Shown one piece after another: positions 1-13,344 of a stretch of 64,000 nt of DNA. The DNA is from Chimonanthus salicifolius (Eukaryota > Streptophyta > Magnoliopsida > Laurales > Calycanthaceae): the NCBI GenBank assembly GCA_013350335.1, contig CM023534.1, positions 15,808,802 to 15,872,801 on the forward strand, read 5' to 3'. Numbering within the stretch: position 1 is the first letter of the stretch; each line of letters starts with the position of its first letter. Both the position numbers and the translations under genes were made by a program. Below the pieces are notes generated by a model. The model was given only the letters and a program-made list of their open reading frames with translations. It had not been told where the DNA came from and ran no database searches.

Positions 1-360
1 TGATATTGGCTATGGTATACTCTGATATTGTGTGCTTCCGCATATAATCAACCTAGAGATAAATAAGATTAAATTGGTCTTGTGTTCTTTGTCAGATAAG
101 TTGGATAGGTTGTTAATCCGTCGATTTGGTTTAACCAATTTAGATAAAGAAGGAGCAATTAGTTTTAGGCTTCTGCGAAATTAGGTTTGATTGTTCTATT
201 CACCCCCTTTTAGGACCTTTTAGGGATACATGTCACATTGCCACTGACCATTCAAGTCACTTTCACTTGGTACCAAAACATGAAAACTCAAAATAAGATC
301 TAACAGTCTTTAGTTTTCGATCTCTAAACTGTTGCTGACAATGTTTAAGGGCGAGAGAGT
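1..360. other. Unassigned flank of a copia element
   Basis: No gene is seen. The stretch lies just upstream of a decayed copia gag reading frame and probably belongs to that element's leader, but no LTR end or primer-binding site can be recognised. Confidence 0.3.
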
Positions 361-741
361 ATGGTCGTTACCCGACCTCCGCATTTTGATGGTTCCAATT
401 ATGCATATTGAAAGGCGAAGATGAAAACATTCTTAGTATCCCTAGGTGGGGCCGCTTGGGAAATCACTCAAAGTGGATGGATTCATCCTACTAAAAAAGT
501 GAATGGAAGCACAAAAGCCATTTAGAAGAAGGAATTCTCAAATGGACGAAGAGTGAGAAAGGTAAATATTTACCAAATGGCAAAGCTTTAAATACCATTA
601 ATTGTGCTACCTCTTTTGATGAGTTCAAGAGAATCCTAACTTGCGAAGCTGCAAAAGAGGCATACTATATCTTTCAAAAGACCCATGAGGGTACAAATAT
701 TATTAAGAGGTCTAAACTTCAAATCCTTAATTCCACATTTG
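361..741 (+). pseudogene. Ty1/copia gag (UBN2-type) pseudogene
   Basis: The first frame from the ATG at 361 reads like the start of a plant copia Gag, with the segment RPPHFDGSNYAYW broken by TGA where a tryptophan is expected, then a TAG further on. After a frameshift near 538 the reading continues in another frame with EWTKSEKG, ALNTINCATSFDEFKRI and THEGTNIIKRSKLQ, which match the conserved order of the UBN2 gag domain (the ALN, DEF+RI and THEGT+ blocks). At least two stops and one frameshift make it non-functional. Zinc knuckle, protease and pol are not seen downstream. The family call rests on the motif order; the boundaries are approximate. Confidence 0.75.
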
Positions 742-3471
742 GACGACGGTGGGACCTTAATTTCTTAAAAATGTTAAAAATTAGAAAAATCAAACTAACA
801 TCCTAAAAACCATATCAATCTCAGTAAGGACATTCTCATTTAATTTCATAAACAGTCAATGTCATTTCGTTAAAGGCTTTTTCATAAGAAACACCAAAAT
901 ATGTCATATAAAAAGTAAAAAAATTAGGGTTTAATGAATTTTTTGAAAAAGTAGGAAAATCATATGAAAATCCTATAAGCTAAATCAATCATATTAAGAC
1001 ATCTTCATTCAAATTCATGAACACTCAATATTATTTTATTAAATTATTTTTTTACAAAAAATCTCAAAATCATTATTATCTTAAAGCAGAATTTAAAAAA
1101 GAAAAGAAAAATATCTCTGCACTAATAACAGTGGTAGGAAAAATGAACAGGAGAAACTCAAGGCCAAAATTAAGAATCCGTGACAAATTGATATAATACT
1201 ATAAATACACAAATTTTTTTTATATGCTTATATAGGGGTATTAAAATGAATGAATAAATAAAAATCAGGTTTTCAGTAAATATATGCTACCATCCATTTA
1301 TATAATAAAATTTAGTTATTAAAAGGTCTTATTTATTTGATATTTAATACAATAAATAGATATTTAAACTAAAAAATATAAAATAGAAATATTTAGATGC
1401 AGCAATCCTTTTTCATAGATTTACATCAATGTATAAAAAATAATATGCTTTATACTTAAATAAATCTTCAAAATAATTCTAATTATTATAAAATTAATTT
1501 CCAGCCATGAACCACTTAAAATAACTTCTCACAACTACCAGTTTTGGTTAACGGGACACGGTTAAAGTAGAAACCTCTACCCTTTTAAGGGAGTTGAGGG
1601 TAAAACTGGCATAACAGTAATCCTCATATTTTCCTCTTCGACTTCGGAGTTCGGAAGGGTGACGGAAACCGGCACATGTTTGGGTCGTCTTCCGACGTCT
1701 CCGGACGGCGTCCTACAACCATTTTTGTTGATAAAAATGGATACAAGAAAGAGTAGAGAGGATAGAAGGTTTGAGAAGGATCTGTCATATTTAGGTACGA
1801 TTGAAGCAGGGGTACAAAACAGCTGGGCCTATATTCTCTCTCCTCTCTCTCTTTTTTTTTTTTTTTTAAAAAAAAATCGGTTTGTCTTAATTTTTTATAT
1901 GAATTAAAAAGTAAAAAACAAAAAATAGATTTTTTTTTAAAAAAAAGGAAAAATACATAATATCGGCTGATATTATGGTGGGACCCAACACCATTTTTTT
2001 TTAAAAAAAAATTGGCCGATATTCAAGATATCGGCCGATATTTGGGCCGAGTTGTAACAGAAATATCGTTGATTTTTTTTTTTTAATGTACGCCGATACA
2101 TATCGTATCTACCAATATTATCACCTTTGGATTGAAGTTAGTTGTGTCCTCCCATCATCATTTGTTGCTTGCTTTTGATAATTCCATCTTCCTTTGAGAT
2201 CTTTGTCTTCATTCGGGTATAGTTTTATGTTGTGTATGTAGAAAAGATAATTTTTGTATTGTATTATAACCTATGCTATTACACCACTATTTATAACCTC
2301 TAGCCGACTCTAGGGTTATCTTAAACAAACGCTAACTCTCAACGTAATTCTAAATAAAATACATCTCTTAATTAGAGATTAACTCAACTTAGACTCCTAA
2401 TCACATAATAATTCTACAATAATGTTATTAATATAAAAGCTCTAAATATATTCCAACAATATAGATTGATCGACAAATGGAGAGGAACATTAAATTGATT
2501 GCATTGTTTGTATTTCATCATCTATGGGTGATGACCATTGGCATCGCTGTGCTAATTATGAATGGTTAAGACTGTCTTTGAATGAGGAGTAAAAATAAGG
2601 GTAATCTTTGTTTATCTCCGTTTGGTAATGATGAGAAGGGGCAAAAAAAAAAAAAAACTCTAAATTTCTTCTCCAATATAAATCTAAAAGCTCTTTCTCT
2701 ACAAGAGATAATCACTTTACCTCTTCTTTAGAGTAAATTTTTTTTTCTCTTATACCTTCTTCACAGTAATTACCAAACCAAAAAAGAGAAATCGTGTTCA
2801 AGAAAAACCCTTGCATAAGGAAATTCCTTACTAAATTTACCTCTCATCCAAATTCAGCCTAAGCCATCACACTAGGATGATGTCTCTGGATAGCAACGAA
2901 TTTCAGATATTCATGTTCCTACCTTACTATTCCTTTACCAAAAATAAAAGAGAATGGAGTTTTCTCTTGGTTGTAAAATACTAAATGAGTGACTTCAGCT
3001 TTATCTAAAAGGTTGAACAATCCTCGAGCTCAACTTTAATTAACTATAATAGTGGTTGGCAACATAAGAAGTTTGGATAAAGAAAGTCTTTAATAATTAA
3101 TGAAGGGGCATCTGCTTTATTGTGTGATGGAAAAATCTTAGATTGGAAAGTACGATAGCAGCCTACTATCAAAAGTTTAAAGTTTTCTCGACCAAATCCA
3201 TATGAATTTTAGAAAAGGAAGCGTGTCGAAGAAGTCATTGTTGGCACAAGTTTATGAAAGGGACTTTTAAAAGAATTCTGAACAAGTAATTAAGGAGAGA
3301 AAAGCCTGTCATTGTACTTAAGGAGAAAAAAGAAGAAGAAATACAGGTTTAGAACCCAACCTCCTACGACTAACCTATCTCAACATCCACGTCAACTAGA
3401 AACCATAAGTCTACATAGATTTAAATTTCAATTCAGAAACAGGATATGTTTCTTCGTGTTAGGGGTGTTTT
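742..3471. other. AT-rich intergenic DNA, no gene seen
   Basis: No supported gene. The short frames here are broken by poly-A/T tracts. Around 2220-2455 a stretch ending in TTCCAACA with a TATTTATA-like box could be an LTR remnant, but no partner or target duplication is visible. Palindromic motifs at 1956-2110 are listed separately. Confidence 0.5.
1956..2110. repeat. ATATCGGCCGATAT palindrome cluster (copy a)
   Basis: Several versions of the self-complementary motif ATATCGGCCGATAT lie within 150 bp, between poly-A and poly-T tracts. The same arrangement recurs near 9300, 21510 and 55325, so this looks like a dispersed AT-rich repeat family. No terminal repeats were resolved. Confidence 0.55.
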
Positions 3472-3790
3472 TGTTGGACAGTCGAAGAAGTTCTACAATA
3501 ATTGTGAAGAGAGAGATCTAGGGACTTATATTGGACTTGGGTCCTTCAACTTAGTCTTTTAGGCTCGATACCTATACAAAACAAGTGGTATCAGAGCCAG
3601 GCCTTAGGCTTTCGCATGTGGACTAATTGGATGTCTCTAGTCGGACGGGATGGCAGGTGACGTTCTATCCACCGAAGAGCCTTGTTCGAGGGAGAAATTG
3701 TTGGACAGTCTAACGAATCCTACATCAGTTATGATTTATGAAGAAAGAGATTTAGAGACTTATATTAGACTTGAATCACTAGTCACTAGT
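3472..3790 (+). mobile_element. TRIM-like miniature LTR retrotransposon, 3' LTR truncated
   Basis: A 112-bp LTR (3472-3583) starts TGTTGGACAG and ends AAAACA. It is followed two bases later by TGGTATCAGAGCC (3586-3598), a primer-binding site for initiator Met tRNA. After about 115 bp of non-coding interior and a purine run (GAGGGAGAAA), a second TGTTGGACAG starts at 3699 with a partly matching sequence (GAAGAGAG...GACTTATATT). The second LTR fades out near 3790. The tiny interior and absence of coding sequence fit a TRIM element. Confidence 0.65.
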
Positions 3791-3847
3791 AAATTCTTTA
3801 TGTATTTGATCATATCTTCTGCATAAGTACTTACTTCCCTTCCAATC

Positions 3848-3995
3848 TATAATGGCACCAATTCTAATGGATGATTTGGATTCTTTCTATAGAGTACTTC
3901 AAATGGACTTTCCCTAATTGTCTTGTCCCTCCAACACTTGTAAGTGAATTCATATTTTACTAATGCCAAGTCCCATTGACACTTGGTACTGTCAA
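3848..3995 (-). pseudogene. Ty3/gypsy integrase C-terminal remnant
   Basis: Read on the minus strand, one open stretch gives WDLALVKYEFTYK followed by ESPFEVLYRKNPNHP and ELVPL, then a stop. This matches the well-conserved block just after the integrase catalytic core of plant gypsy elements (the WDL..AEFAYN and SPFEVVYG.+P blocks). Flanking sequence in either direction does not continue as pol, so this is a small fragment, interrupted by or next to the TRIM. Confidence 0.7.
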
Positions 3996-4469
3996 ATTAT
4001 TTACCAACCATAGAATACATTATAGTTTGTCAAATTTTGTATGAGTTTATTCAAATTATTCAACCAAGGTATGCAATCATAAATAGGTGATCAACTATGT
4101 ATATTAATAAGCTGAAATAATTTCAACTAGCCCATTCATTTAATAGATTGGATCAATCTATATTTGTCACTGATCATTAATTAAATATATTGACAAGCTC
4201 AACTAATAAATTCATTAATTAGATGTTTGATGTAATCAATTCATAACAATATCTCATTATAAAAAAAACTTGTTGTCTTTGCAAGAGTAATCATGATTGC
4301 AAATTGTAGAATATTTTAATGGGTCACACTCATCCTAATTCTACCACATTAACCCTTGATTTTGTCGAACATAAGGTGAATGCTAATGGAGTATAAGATA
4401 ATTGTTAAGATTGATTATTTTAAGATGAATTTTAGTTGATGGACATTAAATAAAACTATGAGATTACAC
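3996..4469. other. Intergenic, nothing recognised
   Basis: AT-rich sequence without an open frame of note, without tRNA-like folds and without clear repeat ends. Confidence 0.5.
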
Positions 4470-4837
4470 AAGGGTAGCGATCCTCCCACGGGAGGCTTGT
4501 GTAACCAAACACGGGAATTAGTGAATTCTCGATTTTACCTTTCGTATGAACAATAAAATCAAACTTCATGCAAATGTTTGGGTAGCCGATGTTATTGTTC
4601 ATGCGAATTTTGGCGAGCCGATATTATTGTTCATGCGAATTTCGGCGAGCCGATGTTACTGTTCATGTGAATTTCGATGAGCTGATTTAATGTTCATGTG
4701 AATTTTGGTTAGCCAATTTACTGTTCATGCGGAGGGTTAGTGAGTCGATTTTACTCTTCATGCGAAGGATAAAATCGAAAATCCACTAATTCCCGTGTCT
4801 TGTTACACAAAAAGCCTGTGGGAGGATCGCTACCCTT
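4470..4837. mobile_element. Foldback/MITE element with ~95-bp inverted arms
   Basis: The left arm (4470-4562) starts AAGGGTAGCGATCCTCCCAC. Its reverse complement, with a few changes and small indels, forms the right arm (about 4741-4837), including ACACGGGAATTAGTG and the CGATTTTA block. Between the arms are about four degenerate ~35-bp repeats of the type TGTTCATGCGAATTTCGGCG. No transposase is encoded and no convincing target duplication could be seen, so the superfamily is open. Confidence 0.7.
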
Positions 4838-7800
4838 ATACAAAATGTATATGGAGTGTGTGAAGGTTTGGATTGTTCATAAGTGACACCTGCTTTTGAA
4901 AAATAGTGTATTTGGTGAAAAAGTAGATTTTTTAAAAGCTTATGTATCTTACTTGATTACTTTTTTAATATTTTTACTGAATATTAAACATGAGTAAATT
5001 TTAAAATTACAAAATTTTCAATTAAAAAAAACAGCATAATTTTTTTTTTCAAAAGACCGCATTTATATTTAATATAAGAGAAAACTAAGTACACCAAGTT
5101 TGGCGCACACTGATTTTCTTGTTTTGTCTCATCAAATTAGGATGCTTTCACTAATTTATATAAAGAGTGTTTCTAAAGAAAAAATAAGAAAGTATTTCTA
5201 GACTTAATTTATCATTAGAGTAAAGAATAAAAACTTAAGTAAAATGCCACACTTGGGGTTTATTTTCTTTGCACTTTTTTGGCAATGTGATTTTGAATAT
5301 AGTCAATTTTTTGTGTTTTTGATATCTTAAAAGATATTCCTTTCATTTTTTTTTTAAGAAAAACATACCCAACAAAAGATTTCAAACTCTAAAAAGAAAA
5401 AAAAAAAACTAACAAAAATGCCTTAAGAATATGCTTTGCAATATCCATGAAAGATGCGTCGTTACGCACGTATTGTTGATATAGAGTGTCTTGAGTGAAT
5501 TTAAATCATAGATACACTTTCTCTCTCCTCCTTTCATTTAACTTCAAAAAATTCAGAAAAGTTCAAAAAATTAAGAAAATTCTGAGCTTCATTTCCATGC
5601 AATTTTCTTACGATAAAAGTGTCCAGGCTCTTAGAGCACTTAATTATTCCTTGGGACTATGCAAGCTTTCCTCCTATCTATACCACACCCGATAATACTA
5701 TGGGGAGTGGTCCTCTCGCATCTTAAGTGGGTTCTTGACCACCAAACTAATTCTTACGAATTAAAGAACAGTACTAATTGTATGAAATCACATATTGATA
5801 CAGAGAGAATACCATCTATTAACGGATGTAAGAGTCTCAAGTGGCTCAGATTAATTTATTGACTATTTGATCGTAGCACTCGCAAGTGACAATGTATTGA
5901 TAATACATATGTTTTATAGCATTGATAGAATTAAATATCATTTTAAAAAAGCTTCATGAAATTTTTGTGGACTCCATTGACATCATTTAATGAAAGAAGA
6001 CTATAGATTAAATACACTCACTGTTATCATTATCAAATTTATTTGTTTTATAAATTTGAAATTGTAATATATTTGCAATTGAATTAAATAAGTTTTTTTT
6101 TTTATAAATTTGAAATTGTAATATATTTGCAACTCGGTCGATGAGTGGGAAAAGGTTTTTGAGATGCCGTCCCATTTCCATTTTGGAGAGGATTGTGGAG
6201 GGTCATTTACTGAGGGTAGGTGAGAGGAGACATGAGTGAGAAAAGTTTTTGACATGTCCTTGTTCTTTTTTCCCTATGCCAACTTTTCCCTTCCCAATTC
6301 ACATTCTCGATGGTATATTGGTGCTTTAAACATCATTTTTCTTTTTACCTCCAAAGCATCATATTAATTAAAGTTAAAAATTTAAAGAGGAAAATAATAT
6401 AAATAAATAAATAAATATAGTTTTAATTTTATTATTTAGAAAAAAAGACTCCATTGATACTTTTTATGCTAAAGTTTAATATTTATACTCTTTTTTAAAG
6501 ATAATCATATAAATACTCTTAATAGTTATAGTTACTATCCTCTTCACAAAAATTGTGAACTATAATTTATAAAAAATAGTTTAAAAATTGAAAATGCTAA
6601 AAAAATGTTGTTATAAAATGTTAAAAATTCAACATTTTTTTCAATTTTTTAAAAATTTATTTCTTAAAATTTTATTTCAACCTATCAATTAAACTTTAGT
6701 TAATACTTCAATATTATTTATATTATTATATTGATGACACGCGTTTGACTGGATTTGACTACGGTTCAACCCAGTTGAACCTTATTTAACCCAACCTTCT
6801 TCTGAGACGGTTCGGTTCTAATAACATTCTGGGTGAGAGGGGTGTGGGACTCCATGGACCCCACACGATTTTTCAGTATTAAAAATCTCAAATAAGGGTA
6901 TTAAAAATTAAAAGCTTGTTTTATAGAAATTATTTTCTTCAATATAATAAATAATAGGAAACTCCATTAAAATTTGGGGATTTCAAAATTTTGGATTCAA
7001 AACACATTTGAAAATTTTGAGATTTTCATTAAATTCGTTAACAATACTTAGTTTAAAAATATGATTTTTTTTTTCAAAAATAAATACTTGGAAAATAATT
7101 TTAAAATATTATTTTCAAATTAAGAAATCGCAAAAAAATCGAGAATGAAGGATTGAGTTGTTTTCTACATTATTCATGTGTATCTAATTGAGGAGAATGT
7201 GTGTGCACACTTTGGGGATCAAATGGTGCAATTTCTAAGTTTTGTGTATTTTCAAATATTTTTCTCACAAAATAACTATAATGATGTAAAATTACCAAAA
7301 TGACCTTTAAACTCCCAAGCTCGGATTTGGACAAACTTAGGCTCGTTAGAGAGCCACACGCTAAACTCCACTACCAACAATCTCAAAACCAACTTGGAGA
7401 TCCACAGATCTCCTAGAAATCCCGAGATATTTGGTTAGGTCGTTAAAGAATTTCTACTTGTAATTTCAAATCTAATTATTTCAAATACTCTAAAAGAAGA
7501 GTCTTAGATGAAATTGTATCAATGATTTATTGCCGATACCCTTTTTAAATCCTACATAGAGGACCACACCTTTTGGCACTCTAGATAGTGACTCCACAGT
7601 GGATGACGTATTACAAGTTGTAGGTGTCATGAGACAAAAAAGTGAACGATTAGGCTCTTTCAATAACCATGTCTTTTATTGCATTCATGTACCAAGTGTG
7701 TCCCTTTCATTAATCAAGTACAAACTTTAAGTTCTAAAATCTAAGAAAAAATACCCTTAATTTTAAATTTTGTTCATAAATACGTATTACCGATACAGAT

Positions 7801-7969
7801 GTATCAATGCTAAAGCGCCAATATATACTCTCTCTTATTTTATTTTTTTGTATTTTTTAAGAAAATATTTGAAAAATAGGAAAATGAAAAACCTAGTGTG
7901 AAGATATTTCTTTTAAAAGATGTTATTTTATGGAGTATTAGACCAAAGAGGGCAGACATTTTGATATAA
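4838..7969. other. Duplicated AT-rich intergenic DNA
   Basis: No gene is recognised. A 67-residue frame at 5659-5862 is also open in the other unit (22679-22882), but that follows from the duplication and the frame resembles nothing known. A 32-bp segment (TTTATAAATTTGAAATTG...) occurs twice at about 6049-6132. A 16-bp block at about 5943-5958 is absent from unit 2. Confidence 0.5.
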
Positions 7970-8576
7970 ATAAAGCATAGTAAAACCTATCTAATGTAAT
8001 ATGACTGGGACAAGGTGCATTTATTACTTTAGACAAATTTTTTAATTAGAGGGTCTATACATTAACGTACAGTATTTCTTTCCAAGAAAATTCCTTAAAC
8101 TCTCACATATTGTAAAAGTGTCCTTTCCGCTGAAATCGTTTTATCTCCTTCTTTTTCTGCCCCATCAACCATGGTTACTTGAAAGACAGACTGCCGCCAT
8201 TAAATCTTCTCCGTCTGCAACCCTTAGTCGTCCACGACTGCTACTCAGATTTTTGACATTGCTGTGTGACGTCTGAAAGCTAGACTGCCGCCCATTGCCA
8301 TCATTGGATCCTCTCAAATTACTTTTCCAGAGTTTAGATGATGCAGTTTGTGAGATCCTTAGTCACTTTTATAGTAATTTTGAATTCTGAATGTATGGAA
8401 TATTACTTTACAAAATGGTTAGGACAATATATTTTTTTATAATGAATGTATTGAGTACTGAGTTAAAGAGGTTTACTATATTTTGTATGGGCCCGAGATT
8501 GGGACCGGCTGCCGATATTACTTTAGACAAGTTATAAGTTTAGAGAGTAATAATTATAGAGTTTTTACTGTATATC
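7970..8576. mobile_element. Candidate non-autonomous DNA transposon (unit 1 copy)
   Basis: The left end reads AGTAAAACCTATCTAATG...GACTGGGAC and the right end, read in reverse complement, ACAGTAAAAACTCTATAATT...GGTCCCAATCTCGGG. These resemble the common plant repeat ends of the ACAGTAAAACCTCTATAAATT type. Inner copies of TTACTTTAGACAA occur near both ends. The interior is GC-richer and has no long open frame. Ends are approximate. Confidence 0.45.
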
Positions 8577-11575
8577 TTAAAAATTTGAAAAATGATTAAA
8601 TTGTTAGAAATAGAGAACAAATACGAAGAAACACTTAATATGAAATTCATCTTCTCTATTATCTCTTAGTGACATGTATCTTTTATTACAAATAATAAAT
8701 TTTTGTCGTAATTTTTTTTGAATTTCATACAAATGTTTGAATATTAGAAAAATCACTCAAACACCTTAAAAACTATAGAAATCACATTAAATGATCTTCA
8801 TTTAACTCTCTAAACATTTATATGTCATCTTATTATTTTTGTTCCATAAGAAACTAAAAACTAGAAATTATTTTAGAAAACGAAGATTTCATGAATATTT
8901 CGATAAAAAACTTGAAAATTTACACATATACCCTACAAACTATATAAAACACACTAAAACATTTCTATTCAATTCTTGTTTGGGTTTTTCTCACATTTGA
9001 ATGACATCTTACCCAAATTCAAAAAAAAAAAAAAAGTACTCAATGCTATTTCATTAAATTATATTAAAAAGCTCAAAAATCAAGATTATCTTTGAGTAAA
9101 GATTCAAAAATAATTTGAGGAGAATAAGTCAAAATGGACAATTTTTTAAGGGAAACAAAGTTTGGAATTGACAAATACATTTCACATTTGAAGAATTTGC
9201 TTCCAATCATTTTTAAAACCATAACCAATACAAGATTCAACTCGGAAAATGGTCAAAACAACATTTTTTTTTTTAAAATATGAAAACGGCAGATATTATG
9301 CCACGAGGAAACAAATCTCAGCCGATATGATAGGTATCGGCCGAGATTTGAGATATCGGCAAATATCCGATATATATCAGCGATATAATATCGCCGGTAT
9401 AGGCCGATAAAGGTGGTTTTAAAAAAAATAAGAGAGAGAAATTTCTTGACTATGGCATATCAACTGATATGACTGAATTATCAGCCTGTTAATGGATATA
9501 GTAAGTGTACAACTGTTATAAATCATATAATAATATTTTATAATCCTAGACTAATACAAGAGAAAATACCCAGCAACCTTGTTACCTATCTCGCGACACT
9601 TTGAGGGCTGAGTGTAGACATTTTTTTATAGGAGGTTGAACTCTTATTCCCTTTACATTGAGCAGACTTTTGGTGGATGAGCCATCAATATTGACGATCT
9701 ACAAGTGACTACGTGTCATTCTCTTGCATCTGTTATTGCCAAGTGAACTCAATTTGCTCTCTCTCGAGCCACCATGAATTAGGAGAAAGAGTCCTTCATT
9801 TCTATGTTTGTATTCCTTTCTGTTCATATTTAGTCAATAGAATCCTAGGGAATTCTTGTAGTACGTCGGTTGTAGAGTTATAAAGACTCCTTAATAACTC
9901 TAGTTTTGTCTGTGAAATATAGCAGTTAATGGAAAGGTGGTAATCAATTCACTAGTCTTTAACAATATAAATCTATGTTTGATTCTAAAATATGAAGTTC
10001 ATATGGTGAAACATTATAAATCCCAAAAATATCAAAAACTCCTATTTAGGTATTAAATCAAGAAGATAGTACAATTATTTAAATCAAAAAAATGTTTCGA
10101 CCATTCTTCGATTTGAATCTTACATTGAGTATAATTATAAAAAGGTTTAGAATCAAGTTTTTAAATATGAAAGGTTCTTGTCAATTCCAAACATTTTTTC
10201 CTTAAAATTTGATAATTTTGAGTTATTTTTATCACATTTAAAAAAAAAAATTAACTCTAAGATAATCTCAAATTAGGGTTTTTTTTTGAAAATAATTTAA
10301 TGAAACAATAAACAATGCTTATAGTGTAAGGCCCTATGGAGCCTAATCATCAGAGATGCAATGTAGATCTGGTCGCAGGTATTAAATAATGTTCTATGAG
10401 AGAGGTGAGGAGTGAAAATTGTAACTCAGAGTTAGAGCCGACTCTCCTTCGATTTCTTCCCTTTGAGCAAAGTGAATCGATGATGAACCCGTGGACCACG
10501 TAAATCTTTGTATTGTGGTGTTAATTTTCTTTTTGTAGATAATTCCCATTTGGAGTTTCTTGTGGAAAAATAATTTTCAATTTATTTAAATTTTACTAAA
10601 ATTTTATATTTATAATTTATATTTTGTACAACTTTTCTACTAATTTTTGTAGACCATAAGATAATATAAAAATCTTAATATGACCCATTAGAAAAAAAAT
10701 ATTTTGATAACAATATATGCGATAATAATCTTGGACTCTAGATTAAATTTTTTGAACCTTCTTCAAGAAAATATTATGCATAATTCAAAAACCAGCAACA
10801 CCATCTTCATTAATTGTTGTCTTGGATGCCATAAATGTGATCTCTTCTAAATCTCTCATTTTTGGGACCAGTTTTCAAACTGTGATACCATTGTTGTTAT
10901 AATGGTTAAGCAACTTTAAATAAGGACTTAAAGATGGCAAGCTATATCTGATAATGACCAATTGAAATTATTTACTTAACCTTCGACACTTGTAAGGAAT
11001 TTTTTTTGCCTTGTAAAGAATTAAAAAAATACTTTAATATAACTTTTCTAAATTTTAAACTAGACCACAATTTTAACCATAGATTATTTTTATACTTTAT
11101 CTTTTTTAAGAGGTTGTTTGTCTATTTATTCAAAAAAAAATTGTAAAAAAGAATTAAGTTAGGATTGTATTCATATTATCCAACAAGTGCTATAAAATAT
11201 AGCCAGACCCGGCATTTTAAATATTTGCATCAAAAAAATTATTTTTATTAAAAATGATCTAACAACATGTTTTTAAATACAAGTGTAAATAGATATTCAA
11301 AGATTTAAAAGTTTGAAATATCCAATCTAAAATAAATACATTTTGATGCAAATTTGAATCATTTAAGTTTAAAGAGTTAAGAAATTCAAACGTGTTTTCA
11401 GTTTGAATTCAAATGCAAGTTTAAATGAAAAACGTACCAAACTCATTTACTCATTTTCTTAGGGTTTGCTATCCAACTGCTTTTATTTACTTATTTGACA
11501 TTAAGACCTTCTATGTTTAGTTCCCATCAACAGTCATTTCATCCAATTTCAACCACATCTTCAGTTTCATTTCTA
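8577..11575. other. Duplicated AT-rich intergenic DNA
   Basis: No gene seen. It contains palindrome cluster copy b (9298-9420). Near 9735 unit 1 lacks about 400 bp that unit 2 holds at 55757-56153. Confidence 0.5.
9298..9420. repeat. ATATCGGCCGATAT palindrome cluster (copy b)
   Basis: Repeated GATATCGGC and GCCGATAT words, including GGTATCGGCCGAGATTTGAG and ATATCGCCGGTATAGGCCG, flanked by poly-A/T tracts. The unit 2 counterpart is at 55322-55436. Confidence 0.55.
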
Positions 11576-11579
11576 AAGG

Positions 11580-11772
11580 ACATGCCTGCAACTTGGGGTT
11601 GATGTGTACGCCACAGATGTGGAAGTTTTGATTTTGAACCTCTATGGCACTTCAAAGAATTACTTATTGAGTTTTATATCTCATGTGTGAGTAGAGAGAC
11701 TTATACAATTCAAAGATTAGTCGGTAGTCTAAGAGACCTTGGATATCTCGGTCAAAAATAAATAAAAAAAGA
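11580..11772 (+). mobile_element. SINE-like element (unit 1 copy)
   Basis: A B-box-like word (TGATTTTGAACCTC) is followed by GATTAGTCGGTAGTCT and an A-rich tail (AAAAATAAATAAAAAAAG). The GAGGATTAGTCGG motif, seen intact in the unit 2 copy, is common near the 3' end of plant tRNA-derived SINEs. The A box and target duplication are not clear. Confidence 0.4.
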
Positions 11773-12323
11773 GAAATGTGTACCATTTTAACAGCTCGGG
11801 CTCTCTCAATTCCTTTTTATTTAAGTTGTACGGTATTATTTAATTATTAATATGACAATTCAAATTTTATTTTAAATGATAGCTAATAATGGATGAGTTT
11901 TAACGACCATAACAAATTAAAATATAGAGTTATAAATTTATTAAAGATAAAAAGTAAATATTTTGTAATTTTAACATCAAAAGCAAATAGGATGAACAGT
12001 TAATAAAAAGATTCATTTAAAAGTACTTTGCATTTCTTCGGGAGTCATTTGGTTGGTGTGATTTCAATGAAAATTCACATAAAATGAGTTCTATTTCATA
12101 ATAATAAATAAAATAGAAAACAAAATTGTTGGGTTCGAAAATACCTAATGCCTATATAACTTTTGTTGGTAGTTTGTCATGTTAGTACCTAGAAATCTTC
12201 ATCACTCTATTTTAAAGAAAGGAGGGCCTTAATTTGGGCCAATAATTATTGAAAAACAATGTCAGAAGAACAAAAGATTGTCCCATGTTTTTTTTTTATA
12301 ACGAAGGTGTTCAGACCTCTTAG
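11773..12323. other. Intergenic, nothing recognised
   Basis: AT-rich, duplicated at about 59010-59567. No gene, RNA gene or element end is seen. Confidence 0.5.
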
Positions 12324-13344
12324 TGTTAGGAATGATATGTAGAAAATTAAAATCACAACACGATAATAATATCAAACACACCACAACTTAGAGATTTACG
12401 TGGTTCAGCAAAACTCTACCTATGTCAACCAAGCATAAATCCATTATGAGAGTAAAGAGAGAAAAAACATACGAGTTACAATAAACCACTCGGCTTTAAA
12501 TTCCAAACCCAACTCTCTATTCCTTTGTACAGTGCACCATTTCTACCCACAACCCGCAACTAAACCCTAGTTGCTCCTCTTAGTCTTCACTCTCAATCTA
12601 GAAGCCCGCTCTCTGGTGTGCTTATTGTGATGGTTGCTTTCCCTGCATTGTAACCCTCATAGATTGCTTCAATAATACAAGAAGACTTGCATCAATCACA
12701 GTCTTCTTTCAGTGCCCATGATGAGTGGCCTGAATCCCACTCATTTTCTCACGCAAATGGCGTGTATGATATGTTGTTGCAGTCAAACCGAGCAGTCCCT
12801 TTTGAAGCCTCTCTATGCATATGGCCAGGAGGCCTACTCCATCCATACGGCCAGAGGTCAAAAGGCCCTCGGCCACACATTATGTGGCAACCAAGACTTC
12901 ATTTTTATCAAGTCTCCAACGCATACACTTAGTTTTTCTTTCTCTCAAGGTTGTTCCACCGTTGACTGTGCATGACACCCACACGCGAAGAATCCTTGAT
13001 TTTCTCTTACACGTTTCTATGCATTAGAGCGTCCCACTTGGAAAGACTTTCTCATGCTGTGCTAGCGTCCCTATTGCAAACACACGTTGGCCTACCTGGT
13101 TTTTTAAGGAGAAGATCTCAGTTCTCCTGTGGAAAAAAGCCAATGCTTTGTTGTGCATCTGCAGCTCCGCACCTTGTGTAAGATGTCCATCCCAATGCCC
13201 TGGATGCTCCACCAATCTTCAGTGGGAAAGACTGAATATCCCTTGTTCAAAGGGCTCAACCTCGAACTTGATCGCCGAAACCCATCGTGTTTTAACCCAC
13301 TCCTGACACCTCCCAGGTTGAAACCAAAGCTTGTCATAGCACTT
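12324..13344 (+). repeat. Copia-LTR-like repeat, tandem copy A
   Basis: Starts TGTTAGGAATGATATG and carries the plant copia-LTR-like phrase GATTTACGTGGTTCAGC. The same ~1-kb sequence restarts at 13345 (TGTTAGGAATAATATG), so two copies lie head to tail. Short open frames inside overlap on both strands and are not conserved as protein. No full element with PBS and pol is attached, so exact LTR boundaries are uncertain. Confidence 0.55.

Noticed and set aside
3586..3598. Possible tRNA gene from TGGTATCAGAGCC
   Set aside because: Only the 3' tRNA-complementary stretch exists; it is an LTR-element primer-binding site. The same applies at 15900 and 32782.
5659..5862. 67-residue frame also open in unit 2 (22679-22882)
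   Set aside because: Unit-to-unit changes include several amino-acid replacements, and conservation is explained by the recent duplication; no known family.
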